Origin: Prorocentrum cordatum | Lineage: Eukaryota; Sar; Dinophyceae; Prorocentrales; Prorocentraceae | Length of the DNA stretch: 64,000 nucleotides | Reading direction: 5' to 3' | Assembly: GCA_963575745.1 (NCBI GenBank) | Contig: CAUYUJ010016471.1 | Location: forward strand, 430,504-494,503 | In this document: piece after piece, positions 19,500-30,102 of the stretch | Layout of the letters: each line of letters starts with the position of its first letter | How positions within the stretch are numbered: position 1 is the first letter of the stretch | Notes under the pieces: model-generated | The model's input: only the letters and a program-made list of their open reading frames with translations | Database searches by the model: none | Told to the model about the DNA's origin: nothing | Program-made: the position numbers and the translations under genes

Positions 19500-20736
19500 T
19501 CTAGCGCGAGTCGAAAGACGGCAGAAGTTGTTAAGCCTTTAACGACCATAGTGGGGGTCTGTTGGACCATGCTGGACGATTTGGGCGGCATCGCGGGGCC
19601 TTTGGAGGTCATCTCAGTGCTGTCAAAACTGGGACTCTGGAGGGCAGTCCTGAAACGACCTTGGGATATCTTTGAAAAAGCGTGGGACAGGGGAGAAACA
19701 TTGAGACGCGCAGTTTTTGTCCACGTTGTGCCCTCTCGGGGGCGTCTCGGGATGATCCTGGACGCATCTTGAGGCTATCGTCGGCCGTCTTGGGCTCTTG
19801 AAGCCCTCTTCGGGGGGCGTCTTCGAGGCCTCTTGGGCCGTCCTGGCCGTGGGATGGCGTCCTGTGGAAATGTCAGGGCAGCATGGACCGGCCAGGAATT
19901 GAAGGGATCCCCTCCGATGTTTGCTCGACGGCCTGAGCTCCCCGGAAGACAGTAGAAGGGAGACAGCATCGGAGGCACAAGGCAAGCGCAAAAGATATCA
20001 CGAAGAACACAAGACATCAGCAGTCCGGCAGGGAGCTTCACAGCCCGGCGCCCGCAGCGTTGCCGGCAGATCTTTGAGCCCGCGGGCTGGACAGAAAAGA
20101 CGTCGATTGGAGATCTGGGGGTACATTCCCAACGTCAGTGTTTTTCTGCACGGCCTCCGCATGCAGCCGCGCTTTGCTCATGTGTGTCGCAGTGCGCGCG
20201 CGTCTGTCAAAGGAAGCATTGGTGAGTGATTTGCTTAGCGCGGTGCGGTTGCGATCCTTCATTGCACGTTGCGCGTGCCACGGACATTTCGACATGCATA
20301 TTGGTAGGGAATGCGCTGGGGCCTTCTCCCTCAACTCTTGCTGTATTCCATTCGCTGACCTTTTTGCATGCTTGCGGTGCCCAAATGTGGCCCGTGAGTC
20401 TAACGTTTTGCAAAGGACGCGACTGACAGTAATAGTCTGAAGTATCTAGGCTTTCGTACGGACAATGCCATGCCGAGGGCGGCTAAGTAGGACGATCTCC
20501 TGGGGAAGGGGGATTTACATGTGTCAATGTGCCAACGCGTAAATGGCGATGGTGATTCCGATGATTTGTTGATGATGGGGATGTTTCTAAATGGCGACAA
20601 CAACAGCCATGATGATGGGTGCTGAGGGTTGATAGGCAGCCACTATGACGATTGAGTGTTGTCGATGACGGTGGCTGTGATGCGTAGTAAACGGGCGGGA
20701 GGCACATGAATCGAGGCGACGAACCCAACTAGACAT
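19500..20736. other. Unassigned stretch
   Basis: Mixed sequence with fragments of the GGGGCCGTCTTGG family near 19755-19850 and GATGATG triplets near 20550-20690. No gene recognised. Confidence 0.35.
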
Positions 20737-21057
20737 TTGATGATGTTTGATGGTGGCTTACGCGGAGTGACGATGGTGACTACAGGCCATGGTATGATCG
20801 GCCGCCGAGTGCGCAACTTGTGGCGCCATCCCTACGCAGACCGTTTCATTCTCGGGCGCCGAGTGCGCAACTTTTGTCGCCACCCGGTAGCACGCCGTTT
20901 TGTTTTCGGCCACCGAGTGCTCCGCGTGCGCGACCTGTGGCGCAACCAAGTGCGCAACTTACGGCGCAACCCATGTATCGGGCAATCAATGGGCAATTTG
21001 CGGCGCGCCCCGTGGAGATGGCGAAGCCTGAAGCGCGACCAATGGCGCAACTCATAG
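20737..21057 (+). CDS. Arg-rich repeat ORF (hypothetical)
   Basis: A 106-residue open frame dominated by a repeated motif VRNLWRHP / VRNFCRHP / VRDLWRNQ / VRNLRRNP. The DNA repeats GAGTGCGCAACTTGTGGCGC-like words about every 54 bp and then at a shorter spacing. It has 20 or more arginines, no cysteine/histidine pattern and no signal peptide. Because the DNA period is a multiple of three, the open frame may be an accident of repeat expansion; alternatively it is a small basic nucleic-acid-binding protein. I favour the former. It lies about 0.75 kb upstream of the LTR element and is not part of it. Confidence 0.2.
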   Translation: MMMFDGGLRGVTMVTTGHGMIGRRVRNLWRHPYADRFILGRRVRNFCRHPVARRFVFGHRVLRVRDLWRNQVRNLRRNPCIGQSMGNLRRAPWRWRSLKRDQWRNS

Positions 21058-21534
21058 ATGGTGCACCTTATGATGAAACCCGCGGGTGGGCAACCAACAG
21101 CGAAGCTTCGGTGCCCGCGTCTGCGATCTTGCGATGTGACCAGGGATGGGGACGCACCAAATCTGTTGCTGGTTGCAGACATGTTTCCATGGAAGCCTCG
21201 ATGTGGCTGTGCCTAGGTTATGCTCGCTGTTTGGACTGGCGGCGAGGCCCAAGCGGCGAGTTGTCGTGTGATTGTGTTGATGTTGGAGGAGGAGCAGGAG
21301 GAGGAGGAGAGGAGGAGTTGAGTAAACCCATAATGCACCTACGATGCTAACCCACATCCTCATGTCCCAAGTTCCCTCCGCATCAGTCGCTACAACCACT
21401 ACGTTTGATGACTTGAAGTATCCGCGCGGAAGATGACCGCCCCATGCGCTTATCATTCAGCGAGAGCCGTGCTTTGGAAAGGAAATCCCACCCGTGTAAC
21501 AACTAATGTCAGCTAGCGTTGACTCCAAATAGAT
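21058..21534. other. Unassigned stretch upstream of the retroelement
   Basis: A short GGAGGAGGAGCAGGAGG tract near 21285-21320, otherwise unique-looking sequence without a recognised gene. Confidence 0.35.
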
Positions 21535-21780
21535 AGGGGGACAGGAGGAGGACGAGAGGAGGATGGGAGAAGGACGAAAGGAGGACGGGATCAGGACGGG
21601 AGGAGGACGGAAGGAGCAAAATCAAGCAAGCGCAAGCAAGCAAGCGGAAGCAAGCAATCGCAAGCGAGCAATAACAAGCAAGCAAGAACCAGCGATCAAG
21701 TGCAAGCAAGCAAGGGCAAACAAGATCAAGCAAGCGATAGCAAGCACGCAAGAGCAAGCAAGTAAGCGCCACTGGATAGA
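21535..21780. repeat. Purine tract and AAGC microsatellite next to the 5' LTR
   Basis: GGAGGACGGGA-type repeats followed by about 150 bp of CAAGCAAGCAAG with interruptions. Confidence 0.85.
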
Positions 21781-21812
21781 GAGGGGGGGGCCATTGGAAA
21801 AAGGGGGGGGGC

Positions 21813-22090
21813 TCTGAAGGAGGCTGGGGCAAGGGCGAGAGATAGCGAGCGTTTGTCCGCGGCCGTTTGTGCTCAAGCGGCCGACCGCCAATATATGACT
21901 GCGCCTCATCTTGAGACACACTACTTGCCACTGGGACCGCAGACATCTTCGCTTGACATGGACCGTCGCTCCCGCGACGATCTCCTACTTTTGGGACGAC
22001 CGCTACTACGGTACAAAGTTGGATATGATATGGGCCTCGCCTTAGGCGACGCTTCTGGTTGGGCCTCCCAGCCCCTTTCAAACTTGGTGG
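21813..22090 (+). repeat. 5' LTR of the copia element
   Basis: Aligns with 45341-45612 almost without gaps. In the best 87 bases (from AGGCTGGGG) I count 7 differences; later parts differ more. It contains a 22-nt segment (21856-21877) resembling the dinoflagellate spliced leader, then CCGCCAATATATGACTG. Exact ends are uncertain. Confidence 0.8.
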
Positions 22091-22096
22091 CGGAGC
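22085..22096 (+). promoter_or_regulatory. Candidate primer-binding site
   Basis: TGGTGGCGGAGC directly at the end of the 5' LTR matches 9 of 12 bases of TGGTATCAGAGC, the initiator-Met-tRNA complement used by many copia elements. Confidence 0.4.
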
Positions 22097-22673
22097 TGGA
22101 TATAGGTGGTCAGCTCTAGCTCTACTCCTCACCATCCACGGCACTCTCTGGTGGACCACTGACATGGTGGAACATCAGGATGCAGTGGGTTTGTTCGGAG
22201 GAATGTACATACTTACGCACAACCGCAAGGACACTTGCAGCGCTACCTCCGTTCTCGCGTAGGCCTCTTACATGAGTCCCAATTCCCTGCGCCACTGCAC
22301 TCCTGAAGTCCACCTTCCTACCCCACTTGGAAACTTTTTTAAATATACAAATCATGGTAACATGCGATATGACCTTGTGCCGCCTCCACCCCCACGCAGG
22401 TTAACCACAACACATCACAACCCCCAGCCGCGAACATCCGACCATGACCAAGGGGCCATTGGATTGGTATTACCATATTTGGCCTCCAGTGGGTCGCTGT
22501 CGGGCGTGCCGTGGGGCGCATGCAGCGTGGCGGAGACGACGCACGCACTACGGGCCCCCACTGGGACCCTGCCGGCAATGTTTCTTTCCGCGAATTCGTT
22601 CGCGAGGTACACACCTGGATCGACGTGGCCACAGGCACCGTGACCCCATCCCAATAGGCCGCAGCACTACAGC
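22097..22673 (+). other. Element leader / 5' Gag region, frame not resolved
   Basis: Between the 5' LTR and the first recognisable Gag block. It contains short open frames in several registers, consistent with a decayed Gag N-terminus. I could not follow a single protein through it. Confidence 0.4.
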
Positions 22674-23166
22674 GTGGTCTGGGAGGGTTCGCGAGGACCA
22701 TAGCCATGAGAGTACCTTCTGGAATCATCAACTTTGGCGTAACATTGGTGGTCGCCACGCTGACGGCGCCACCTACATCATGTTCCTCCTCAACAGTAAA
22801 TTCGAACATCTAGAGGAGGAGCGCCGATTGAATTCATCTCATCGAGTTTCGCGTCCAAGCGGGAGAGCGGATCGACCAGACGTTGGCGCGCTTTGAGATA
22901 GCACGCTTCGAGGCCGAGACCGGGGGCTTCAATATCCCTTCCAGATCCTAACAGTCATCCTGTTCAGGGCTTTGGGTGTGGTTACGCCGCGTGCACCACA
23001 ACTACTACAACCACTCAACCACCAAGTGCCAAGGACCCAGCAACATTTTGACTCTTTACTCGAACGCATGAAGTCTTATGCTCACATTGCTGAGTGAACC
23101 CCTGGCAACATTGGTGATATATTTAGCCGCGGTCATCGTACCGAAACCTTTCACACTGATACTAAT
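22674..23166 (+). pseudogene. Gag capsid-like domain, split over three frames
   Basis: Three consecutive blocks resemble the UBN2/copia Gag capsid region but lie in different frames: LGGFARTIAMRVPSGIINFG (from about 22676), ATYIMFLLNSKFEHLEEERR (about 22770-22830), and ERIDQTLARFEIARFEAETG (about 22862-22920). Then VILFRALGVVTPRAPQLLQP follows from 22964 and runs to TGA at about 23095. The order and the FEHLEEERR, ERID and LLQP motifs match what I expect of dinoflagellate copia Gag. At least three indels have broken the gene. Confidence 0.7.
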
Positions 23167-24175
23167 GCAGGGCAACCTGCCACCAGCGTCTGGAACGATG
23201 CTCCACAACCAACAAAAGCTACAACCGCATTAGCTCAACATGGTGGCCAGCCTACGGGGTCGCAAGACTCCTGGGTTCGATATCAGGGACCGTCGGCAAC
23301 GGCGGTCCCTGCCCAAACCACTTCCCTTGCAGGCTCGGCGGGTCTGAATTTGACTCTGGTACCGACACCGACACTTCATCAGATGAAAGAACTGGTGCTT
23401 AGATTGTTCCGACATGCCAACGTATCTGACAGAAGAGCAACAGGTCCAGTGGTTATGTCTAGGATACTGGAAACACAATCGCCGTTGGAGACGCTTATTA
23501 AGAAAACACTTCGCGAGGTGCGACGCACTATCCGGCGGGAGTTCAGAGCAAAGGGTCAGGGTAGAGGCAAGGGTGAAGGCAAACGACGGCGACTACATGG
23601 CAGAGGTATATTGGCATTCTTGGCATCCCTCACTGGACCACGATGCGAAGACTTGTTCCGGGGGACATGTGGAGCCCGCAGGCGCACTTCAGGACACGGC
23701 AAGGGGCGTCGGGGTAACCCGAAAGATGCCCATGGGAAAACCATGGAATGTGAGATCTGCCCTAGCACGCAACAATTCCGTCGTGAATGCCCCCGAGGCG
23801 ATGGGAGAGGCAGGGGCCCGTCGATACATGTGGCACAAACCGATTCGGACATCCAGTATGTCGACTGGGAGACGCTATTAGACACCCCCATTGCCGCCGC
23901 CCTTTTTATGGCCGCCAGGCATCTTAGCCCCAGCGTGTCTCTCGAGAGATATGCCGACGAGCTCTTCGAGGAGATCTACGTTGGCCACGACGAGATCAAC
24001 CTGGCGGACTGGTTGGGCATCCCCATCGCGGGGCAACCTGCACAAATTGAGTTCGTTAAGGGTTGCCACGTGCTCACCGATTCGGACCGCGAGATGGCGG
24101 GGGCACCTGCGGACTCCGATGCTACAATGCCAGCAGCAGAGGAGGAGCTACAATTGATACTCCAGCCGCAGGTCA
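23167..24175 (+). pseudogene. Gag C-terminal region with altered CCHC zinc knuckle
   Basis: One frame is open from upstream of 23350 to 24753. It is Lys/Arg/Gly-rich (GQGRGKGEGKRR, GKGRRGNPKDAHGK) and ends in a retroviral-type knuckle at 23749-23790: C-X2-C-X4-Q-X4-C. The third ligand, normally His, is Gln (CAA), which should weaken zinc and RNA binding. A parallel frame at 23414-23530 (YLTEEQQVQWLCLGYWKHNR) is a better match for the segment just before, so a frameshift lies near 23520. Downstream are acidic segments (ERYADELFEEIYVGHDE) and two in-frame hairpin units at 24028 and 24097. Confidence 0.75.
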
Positions 24176-25399
24176 TTGGTAATCCTATATGCGGAGAACC
24201 ATGCGACGACGACCGTTGGCGGGGAAGCCCGCGCGATGCTGGTGACATGTCCCAACGTAGCCAATATGAACTTGGACGTAACGAAGGCCCTCACTTCACG
24301 TTCGCAGTGCACGCCCGGCCTGCGAACCGCCCAGTTTGGAGGCGCGCGCGTCGTAAAGATGACGACGAGGACGAATGGGGGACTGAGAGTCATCGCCCGC
24401 AGCGTCATGGTCGGAGTCATTCGCGCAGGCGCTCGCGCGCCCGTTCTAGTGGCGCACAGCGCCCGCGTTCCCCTGACGCGAGGAGCCGAAGGACTCCACC
24501 TAGAAGGGGGCGCTCGCGGGGAAACCCGCCTCAGGACGAGGGCCGGCCAGGCGAATCCGACGGCCCAGGCCTGCGGCATCTCGTCAGCAACGAAGATCAT
24601 GGGCTGGTTCGCCATTATTTCAGCACCAACCACGCAGCGCTGGCTCGACGACGGCTGGGCCGAGCACGACATCCGCCGCTGGCACTCACTCCGCAATGTC
24701 ACGCGGGGCGCCGACGGCAAGATCGCCCGTGCCAACAGAGGTTTTGGTATTGAGTCGACCCCCGCGCTTGCCAAGAGGAACGCAAAAAGGGTCACTGTCA
24801 AGGATCGAGAAGAATGCCAGTGCCAGGTCTGCAGCTGCGGAAATCCTGCGGACCGCAGACCAGAATGTCCGATGGAGCGTCCTTCAAGAAGCCCCAACTT
24901 TGAGAAGACACCGTGGGTCTGGTCCTATGGAGATGGTTTGGGTCGCAAGGTGGATCCCACTAACCCTTCCCCTAGACTATGCATGGCCAAAGCTGATGAC
25001 CAGCCGATCGCCGACAACGAGGCAAAACTCACTGAGCAAAGGTGGAAGAACCCCGACACAAATCACCGCCCCAAGCGATGCATTCGAGGATATCATGAAA
25101 TCATGGTTGAGGCATCACCTGCGGGGCAACCCGCCTCCTCTTCTCATGAAGGCGCTGATCCTCCGAAGGGCGATAAAAGGGATGACGACCCTGTCCAAGC
25201 TAAGGCAGTTGACCCGACTGCCGCTGCACATGGTTCAGAATACGAATACACTTACGCAGCGGACAGCAGCGAGTCGCGCACTGCTGATTTGGTCATGCCC
25301 AACCAGCGACGGAGGACGTGGACTTGGCGCCTGGCACAATGGTGTCGTATCATTCCAGAGAAGTTGGATGGCCAGTCGCCAAAATACTGTGCAAGCTGA
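24176..25399 (+). pseudogene. Copia polyprotein linker region, 407-residue frame
   Basis: A continuous frame between Gag and the Tudor-like segment. No domain is recognised. It includes a Cys cluster (CQCQVCSCGNPADRRPEC) that could be a degenerate knuckle, and WSYGDGLGRKVDPTNP. The hairpin unit at 25121 is read in frame as AGQPA, whereas those at 24219 and 24516 are in frame 3, showing that the ancestral frame differed in the first part. It overlaps the next fragment by 82 bp. Confidence 0.5.
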
Positions 25400-25992
25400 A
25401 CGATGGACACTATAAGTTGGCCATCAAAAGCAAGGCTCAGATCAAGAACATGCCACTTTGCATGTCATCATCGAGAGATGCGGGGGAACCTGCGGCGTCT
25501 TCAAATGCGGGGGCCCCCGCTGAGGAACCGCCCAAGGTTCCGAATTCTCAGAAGAAGCGATCTGAGAAGGACGTCGATATATCTCCATCACCAAGTACAC
25601 CAACGTCACCAATTCCAGCATCATCTAAACAAAGGATGAGGACCGGCCCAGCAGGGGCCGACCTTGGAAGCAACGCGCCACACAGGTCTGCGGGGGAACC
25701 TGCTTGCAGACAGCACTCCAGGGGGCCCGCAGCGGCTGCGGCAGCATCGGCGTTCCGAGGCAGCAGTGCCCCCGCGCCGAAGGAACCTGTATACATGCGC
25801 GGACCAACTCCTGGCAGGCTCCACAGGGGAGCTGGCTGGGCCCCGCCATTGAAATGCGCAGCCATGGGGCCCTCCTCGCAGCGAGATGAGGTTGAGATGG
25901 CGCTGCAGACTACATTAAAAAAAACCAGGAGCTGCTCCGAAGATCGCCAGATGCCAGTGCCACGACATCCGCGAAAGGAAGAACCCATCTGA
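25318..25992 (+). pseudogene. Tudor-like domain and low-complexity linker
   Basis: Opens with LAPGTMVSYHSREVGWPVAK and then ILCKLNDGHYKLAIKSKAQI, which has the layout of a small Tudor-like beta-barrel: a G-x-x-V-x-Y-x-S strand, a W-x-x-A strand and a G-x-Y-x-L strand. The rest is Ser/Pro/Ala-rich with three hairpin units (25480, 25507, 25690) read as AGEPA, AGAPA and AGEPA. The Tudor-like call rests on pattern only. Its role in a retroelement is unknown; binding modified chromatin to guide insertion is a guess. Confidence 0.5.
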
Positions 25993-26026
25993 GAGTGCAA
26001 GCTCATCTGCAGCGCCAGCTGCGGCA

Positions 26027-26826
26027 GTGACCCCTGCGGGGGCAGCCGCTGAACCATCCTCTGCGTCTGCGGGGCAACCTGCTGCTACCCTTGAATTGGC
26101 AGAGGGAAGCAGGCGATTCTGGGAAACCTTGGGAAACCTGCACCATATGAAGGTCAACCCAGCCTACGGGCCCTCTGCCGCTGACGGCTCTGACCGATAC
26201 AGAGTGGTACAATGCAATGTAGAATGCACCGCCACACACGCTGATAACGATGCTCTTGGCCGCCAGCGCGTCCGCAACATCTTGCGGAAAGAGCCTGATC
26301 GTTGCTTCAATTCCGAGGAGGAATACTTAGCGCAGATACTGCGCCAGGAGCATATCAGCACGAAGCTCCCGAGTGAGCACGATAAGCGTTGTTGCTCGGA
26401 GTGGCTCGCTACAGCCACTCGGCGCAGGCCATTTCGCAGCGACCGGCTCTCTCCCATCGGTTCATCGTCTGTGTCACCTCGCTCGACGAGTTCGGCGGCA
26501 GGGTGGGCCTCCGAGACCTGCTGGAGAATTGGCCGCCGGAGAACCACGAGCATTTGCATATTCATCACCTGAAAGTCACCAAGAAATGCCTCCGAGGCCG
26601 GCACTGGGCACATCAAGCACAGGCTGTGCTCGACCTCTGCGGGATGTTCGACAACGACCCCGGCAAGCAGGCGAATCGATTTCAGGTGGATAAGTTAAGT
26701 TTTGCGGGGAAGCCCGCCCGACGTACTTTTCGCGCCCCTGCATTGGACAGCAATCCAGGCATCGGGCGCCCACAATCTCTGTGCTCGCGGGTAGCAGACC
26801 TGAGCGAACCGGGAGCGCCATGCTAA
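26027..26826 (+). pseudogene. Copia polyprotein fragments (frames 2 then 1), unknown domain
   Basis: The 26027-26572 frame begins PAGAAAEPSS and carries AGQPA at 26069, then a plausible helical segment (EGSRRFWETLGNLHHMKVNP, then Asn/Arg/Glu-rich sequence). It overlaps a frame from 26389 (SLDEFGGRVGLRDLLENWPP, HLHIHHLKVTKKCLRG) that carries AGKPA at 26704. The two look like one ancestral protein split by an indel at about 26400-26450. No family recognised. Confidence 0.45.
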
Positions 26827-26881
26827 TTCATCCACGGCGCGCAATGGATAACGCCCCGAACATAATACACTTCGGTCTGTC

Positions 26882-27730
26882 TTGCCGCGGCGAGGGCAAT
26901 CCCAGAGGGGAGGGCAGGCAGTGGCTTCGCGGATGCCCATAGATGGGCGGATCCAGTCAGGCCTGCGGGTGGAATCCGACGCTCTGATCAGGGTGTGCCT
27001 CAAGAACCTACTTCGCGACAACATCCCGGTCTGGCGGTCTGCCAACGACATCATCATGACGTCGGGCATCCAAGGCAGAATTTTGCCAAGCCACATTGTT
27101 CAACTTATTGGTATCATGCCTTATTGTGCTCAATGCAAATATGATCGAGTTGGGCAGGTTTGGGTCAACGAATTGCATCTTGAAGACAACGAGCGGGGCA
27201 ACCTGCACGGTCCCACTCCTGTGCCAAGGGAATGCGATGAGTACCCACGCGATGCTTCGACATTGAAAGCATGGATTGCGCCTGGGACTCCCTGTAATCT
27301 CAAGGCACCTATTTTCGACACCTTCGGCGGAGGTAGAACATGCCTTTATTCACGATGCAAGAGGCGTATCCAGCGGGGGCGCCTGCGGGAAGCTCGGATC
27401 GGTCACGGATCCAAGCTCAGAGCGCTGACTGACCTGTCTGGCACGACATCCAGCGGAGTCTCGCTGAACGACGAACTGCGCGCGAGCGACCCCTGGCGTA
27501 ATCAGGCGCAGGAGTTGCTTGCACCTGCGGGGCCACCCGCCGAATTCGCACCCATGAACAGGGCCGCGACCCCGTTCGGCGCCCCGCGGAGCGCTGAGAG
27601 CACCGACAGTTTGCAGACCAGACTCCACAGCATCAGAACGGACCCTCAGCACTACCAAGCCTTGCAGGCTACATCGCCATCTGCATCTCCGCGTGCTGTT
27701 GCGGGGCAACCAGCTATTACAGACCAGTAG
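26882..27730 (+). pseudogene. Copia polyprotein fragment, 282-residue frame, unknown domain
   Basis: Open to TAG at 27728-27730. It includes SDALIRVCLKNLLRDNIPVW and PYCAQCKYDRVGQVWVNELH, then Ala/Ser-rich sequence with in-frame hairpin units at 27527 (AGPPA) and 27701 (AGQPA). Units at 27193 and 27373 are in another frame, so 27180-27400 is displaced relative to the ends. I considered a tRNA 2'-phosphotransferase-like fold but the match is too weak. Confidence 0.4.
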
Positions 27731-27754
27731 TCTGCCCAGAGGGCCGAGAGCCTA

Positions 27755-28951
27755 TTGGGGCAGCAGCAGTGGATGCACAGGCAGATGCGTGAGGCTATGG
27801 AGAAGATGAGGCGGGGCGGCATCGACCTCCCGAGCGCCAGCTGGACTCCGCCCTGGGAATACGTTCCAGACGCGAATCCATCACCTGATCATCCTGATAG
27901 ATATGGATACATACCAGCATTCTTCAGCCATCCGGCGTGCGATCCGGCGGCTGCTGAGAGGCCTTTTGCACCGCCTATGGATGCGCCTATGTTTTCTGGT
28001 TACTATGGTCAGGCGACTGGTATTCCTGGGGTGGGCATTCAACCCGAAAGCCCGTGCTTTCGGGCGACTGCCGATGATTTCTATCGGTCCCAGCTGACGC
28101 GGGGAGCCGGATACGAATCCGGTATTCCAGGCCAGGTGCCCCGCTACGGGTACCTGGCAGCTCACATGGACCAGGAGGTTAATCAACGCGGCCCAGAGTT
28201 GCGTCCCGAGATATTGGCCATCCACGAGGCGCAGCAGGCCAACCTCTCATTGCAACTGACTCGCCACCAACGCAATCAGGAGCGACAGCTACGCCGCATG
28301 ATGAATCGCGCGGGGGCACCCGCTGCTCCTACAGCTGCGGGGCAACCCGCCATGAGTCTGTCAGCAGCGGTTGCGATGATATCAATGTCCGCGGGGCTAC
28401 CAATGGCACCCGCAATCTCACCGAGCTGGTGTGAGATGGGAGAATCCACGCTTGATCGACAGACGGGCGTCAGGCCATCTGCCGCGCCACCGATTATAAG
28501 TAACGGTGATTTCACCAAATGCGCCATCTGCCTTGAAGAGTTTGTACACCACGACAAGGTGTGGAGGCTTCAGTGATGTCATATGTTTCGTGCGCAGTGC
28601 TGGGATCGCGTAGCACACGCGCACGTGGAACGACAGCTGGAAGGCGCACCAAGTGAAGCACCATGCGCTTTTTGCAGAGATGTAGGCCCCATCACAGCTG
28701 AGTTTCAGTGTGCCCATGCTGGGGGGCATAACGCAGCGGATCGACATGAAGCAATACTCCGCGGGGCAAATGAACTCAGAGACCTCCGTGAAGAGCTGAA
28801 CCGCATCGCGGCGATGATGACAGGCACTACAGCTGCTGCAGAGCCAACAGCTGCATCTGCGGGGCAACCTGCTGCACCTTCTGATGCGCGGCAGAACCCA
28901 ACGGCCGCAATGCCAGCCACAGAAGTGCAAATGCCTCTGGTAGCCAGGTAG
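27755..28951 (+). pseudogene. RING-finger segment of the copia polyprotein, cut by an in-frame TGA
   Basis: The frame runs to TGA 28574-28576 and continues in the same frame to 28951. A RING-H2-type finger spans 28520-28675: CAICLEEF, a 10-residue spacer, then RLQ-stop-CHMFRAQCW, then 27 residues and CAFC. Aligned to the usual RL-x-C-x-H-x-FH-x-x-C spacing, the TGA sits exactly at the third zinc-ligand Cys and the fifth ligand His is Arg, so two point mutations explain the decay. Upstream are AGAPA (28310), AGQPA (28337) and a coiled-coil-prone EAQQANLSLQLTRHQRNQER stretch; downstream are a second helical stretch and AGQPA (28859). RING fingers usually bind E2 enzymes. Confidence 0.68.
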
Positions 28952-28992
28952 CCGAATCAGCAGCTACACCTGCCGCAACGACGCCAGCAGGG

Positions 28993-30102
28993 TTGCCTGC
29001 CAATGAGGCGAGGCTGAGGCGTATAGAGAGATCCACTGAGGCAAGCGTGCACTGGATTCGCACGCCATATAGCAGTGCGCGGGGAAACCCGCTACGCACG
29101 CGCAGAACCGAGAGCCCAGCGAGTGCGCGCAGGGGTGCCAGTGCCATGTCTGAGCGAGACATGCTACACGCCTTGCTGCTGGTCAATACAGATGGGCAGA
29201 CAGCCGTGCGTGCCGACGAGGACACTTTGAAGAACATTCCATTTGCTGAACAGCATCCCTATAGGTATGACGAGTACCCTTCTTCATGGATCTCCCAGAA
29301 GCATCCTATCACAGAAGAAGAGGCCGGGGAGTACATGAACGTCTTTACGTCGATGACAAGGGATCAGTGGGTGTTGGGTCAAAGGTGCCGCAAAGGCATG
29401 CACGGCACGACGCTGTCCGCTGTGCCGGGCATATTCGGTGAACGACGCGAGTTAGCCCTGGCAGCGAACAGTGGAACCATGGTGGATGAAACGCTGACTA
29501 TCTTGTTGGACATTGGCAGCAATATCAACATTATTGGCTTGAGCTGCGCAGACATTCGAGCGAGTTTCGCGCTCCCATGGCCCCGGCATCAAGAAGCTGG
29601 ATATGACAAAGATGCCGTCTGTGTCTGGAGTGGGGCATGGAGCCGCCGTTTGCGACAAGTCGACGCATTGCAAGATTGCAATCAAAGGGGCGACTCCGCA
29701 GGGGCACTCGCTCTTGCCAGTTTAGACACCTCAGCCAGCGTGGCAGAGGGATCTGGCGAGAATCGACATGCAACCCTGGGGTTAAGGCGCACGTCAAAAA
29801 TGCGCGCCATCTTGATCCTTGAGCAGGAACATGAGAAGATGGTCATCCCAGGTACAGACATGCACAGGCCCCCCCTTGGTAAAGGCGCCAGGGCGCTGTA
29901 CCTGATAAAAGACACCATCAGGACACTTGGCGATTATGGTCGGCGAGTACGGGGTCGCAACAGAGGCCAATGGCTCGACGGCGCTTACTGCCATGGCCAA
30001 CCCTCAGCGCGAGGAAACACCCGCACTCATCAAGGAGGTCGCAGATTCGGAGCCGATGGCGGGGCAACCTGCATGCAGCAGCGCGGGGGCGCCCGCTCCT
30101 AA
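28993..30102 (+). pseudogene. Retropepsin-like aspartic protease of the copia element
   Basis: LTILLDIGSNINIIG at 29497-29541 is the protease active-site strand: LLD-x-GS with catalytic Asp at codon 29509 and NIIG after it. The true continuation lies in another frame (LDMTKMPSVSGVGHGAAVCD, from about 29600, to TAG at about 29730) and then returns to this frame as LRRTSKMRAILILEQEHEKM followed by VIPG. The middle of the protease is thus displaced by paired indels between about 29590 and 29730. Upstream SARGNPLRTRR is the out-of-frame reading of the hairpin unit at 29079. The protein would process the polyprotein if intact. Confidence 0.7.

Noticed and set aside
21785-21812. CATTGGAAAAAGGGGG next to both LTRs as a target-site duplication
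   Set aside because: It lies before the left LTR and after the right one, but it is G-run sequence like other repeats here and far longer than the usual 5-bp copia duplication.
23260-23300. tRNA T-arm-like GGGTTCGATATCAGG
   Set aside because: No acceptor, D or anticodon arms at the right spacing, and it lies inside the Gag region.
26882-27480. tRNA 2'-phosphotransferase-like domain in the copia polyprotein
   Set aside because: Only a vague pattern match; the catalytic HxT and Arg residues could not be placed.
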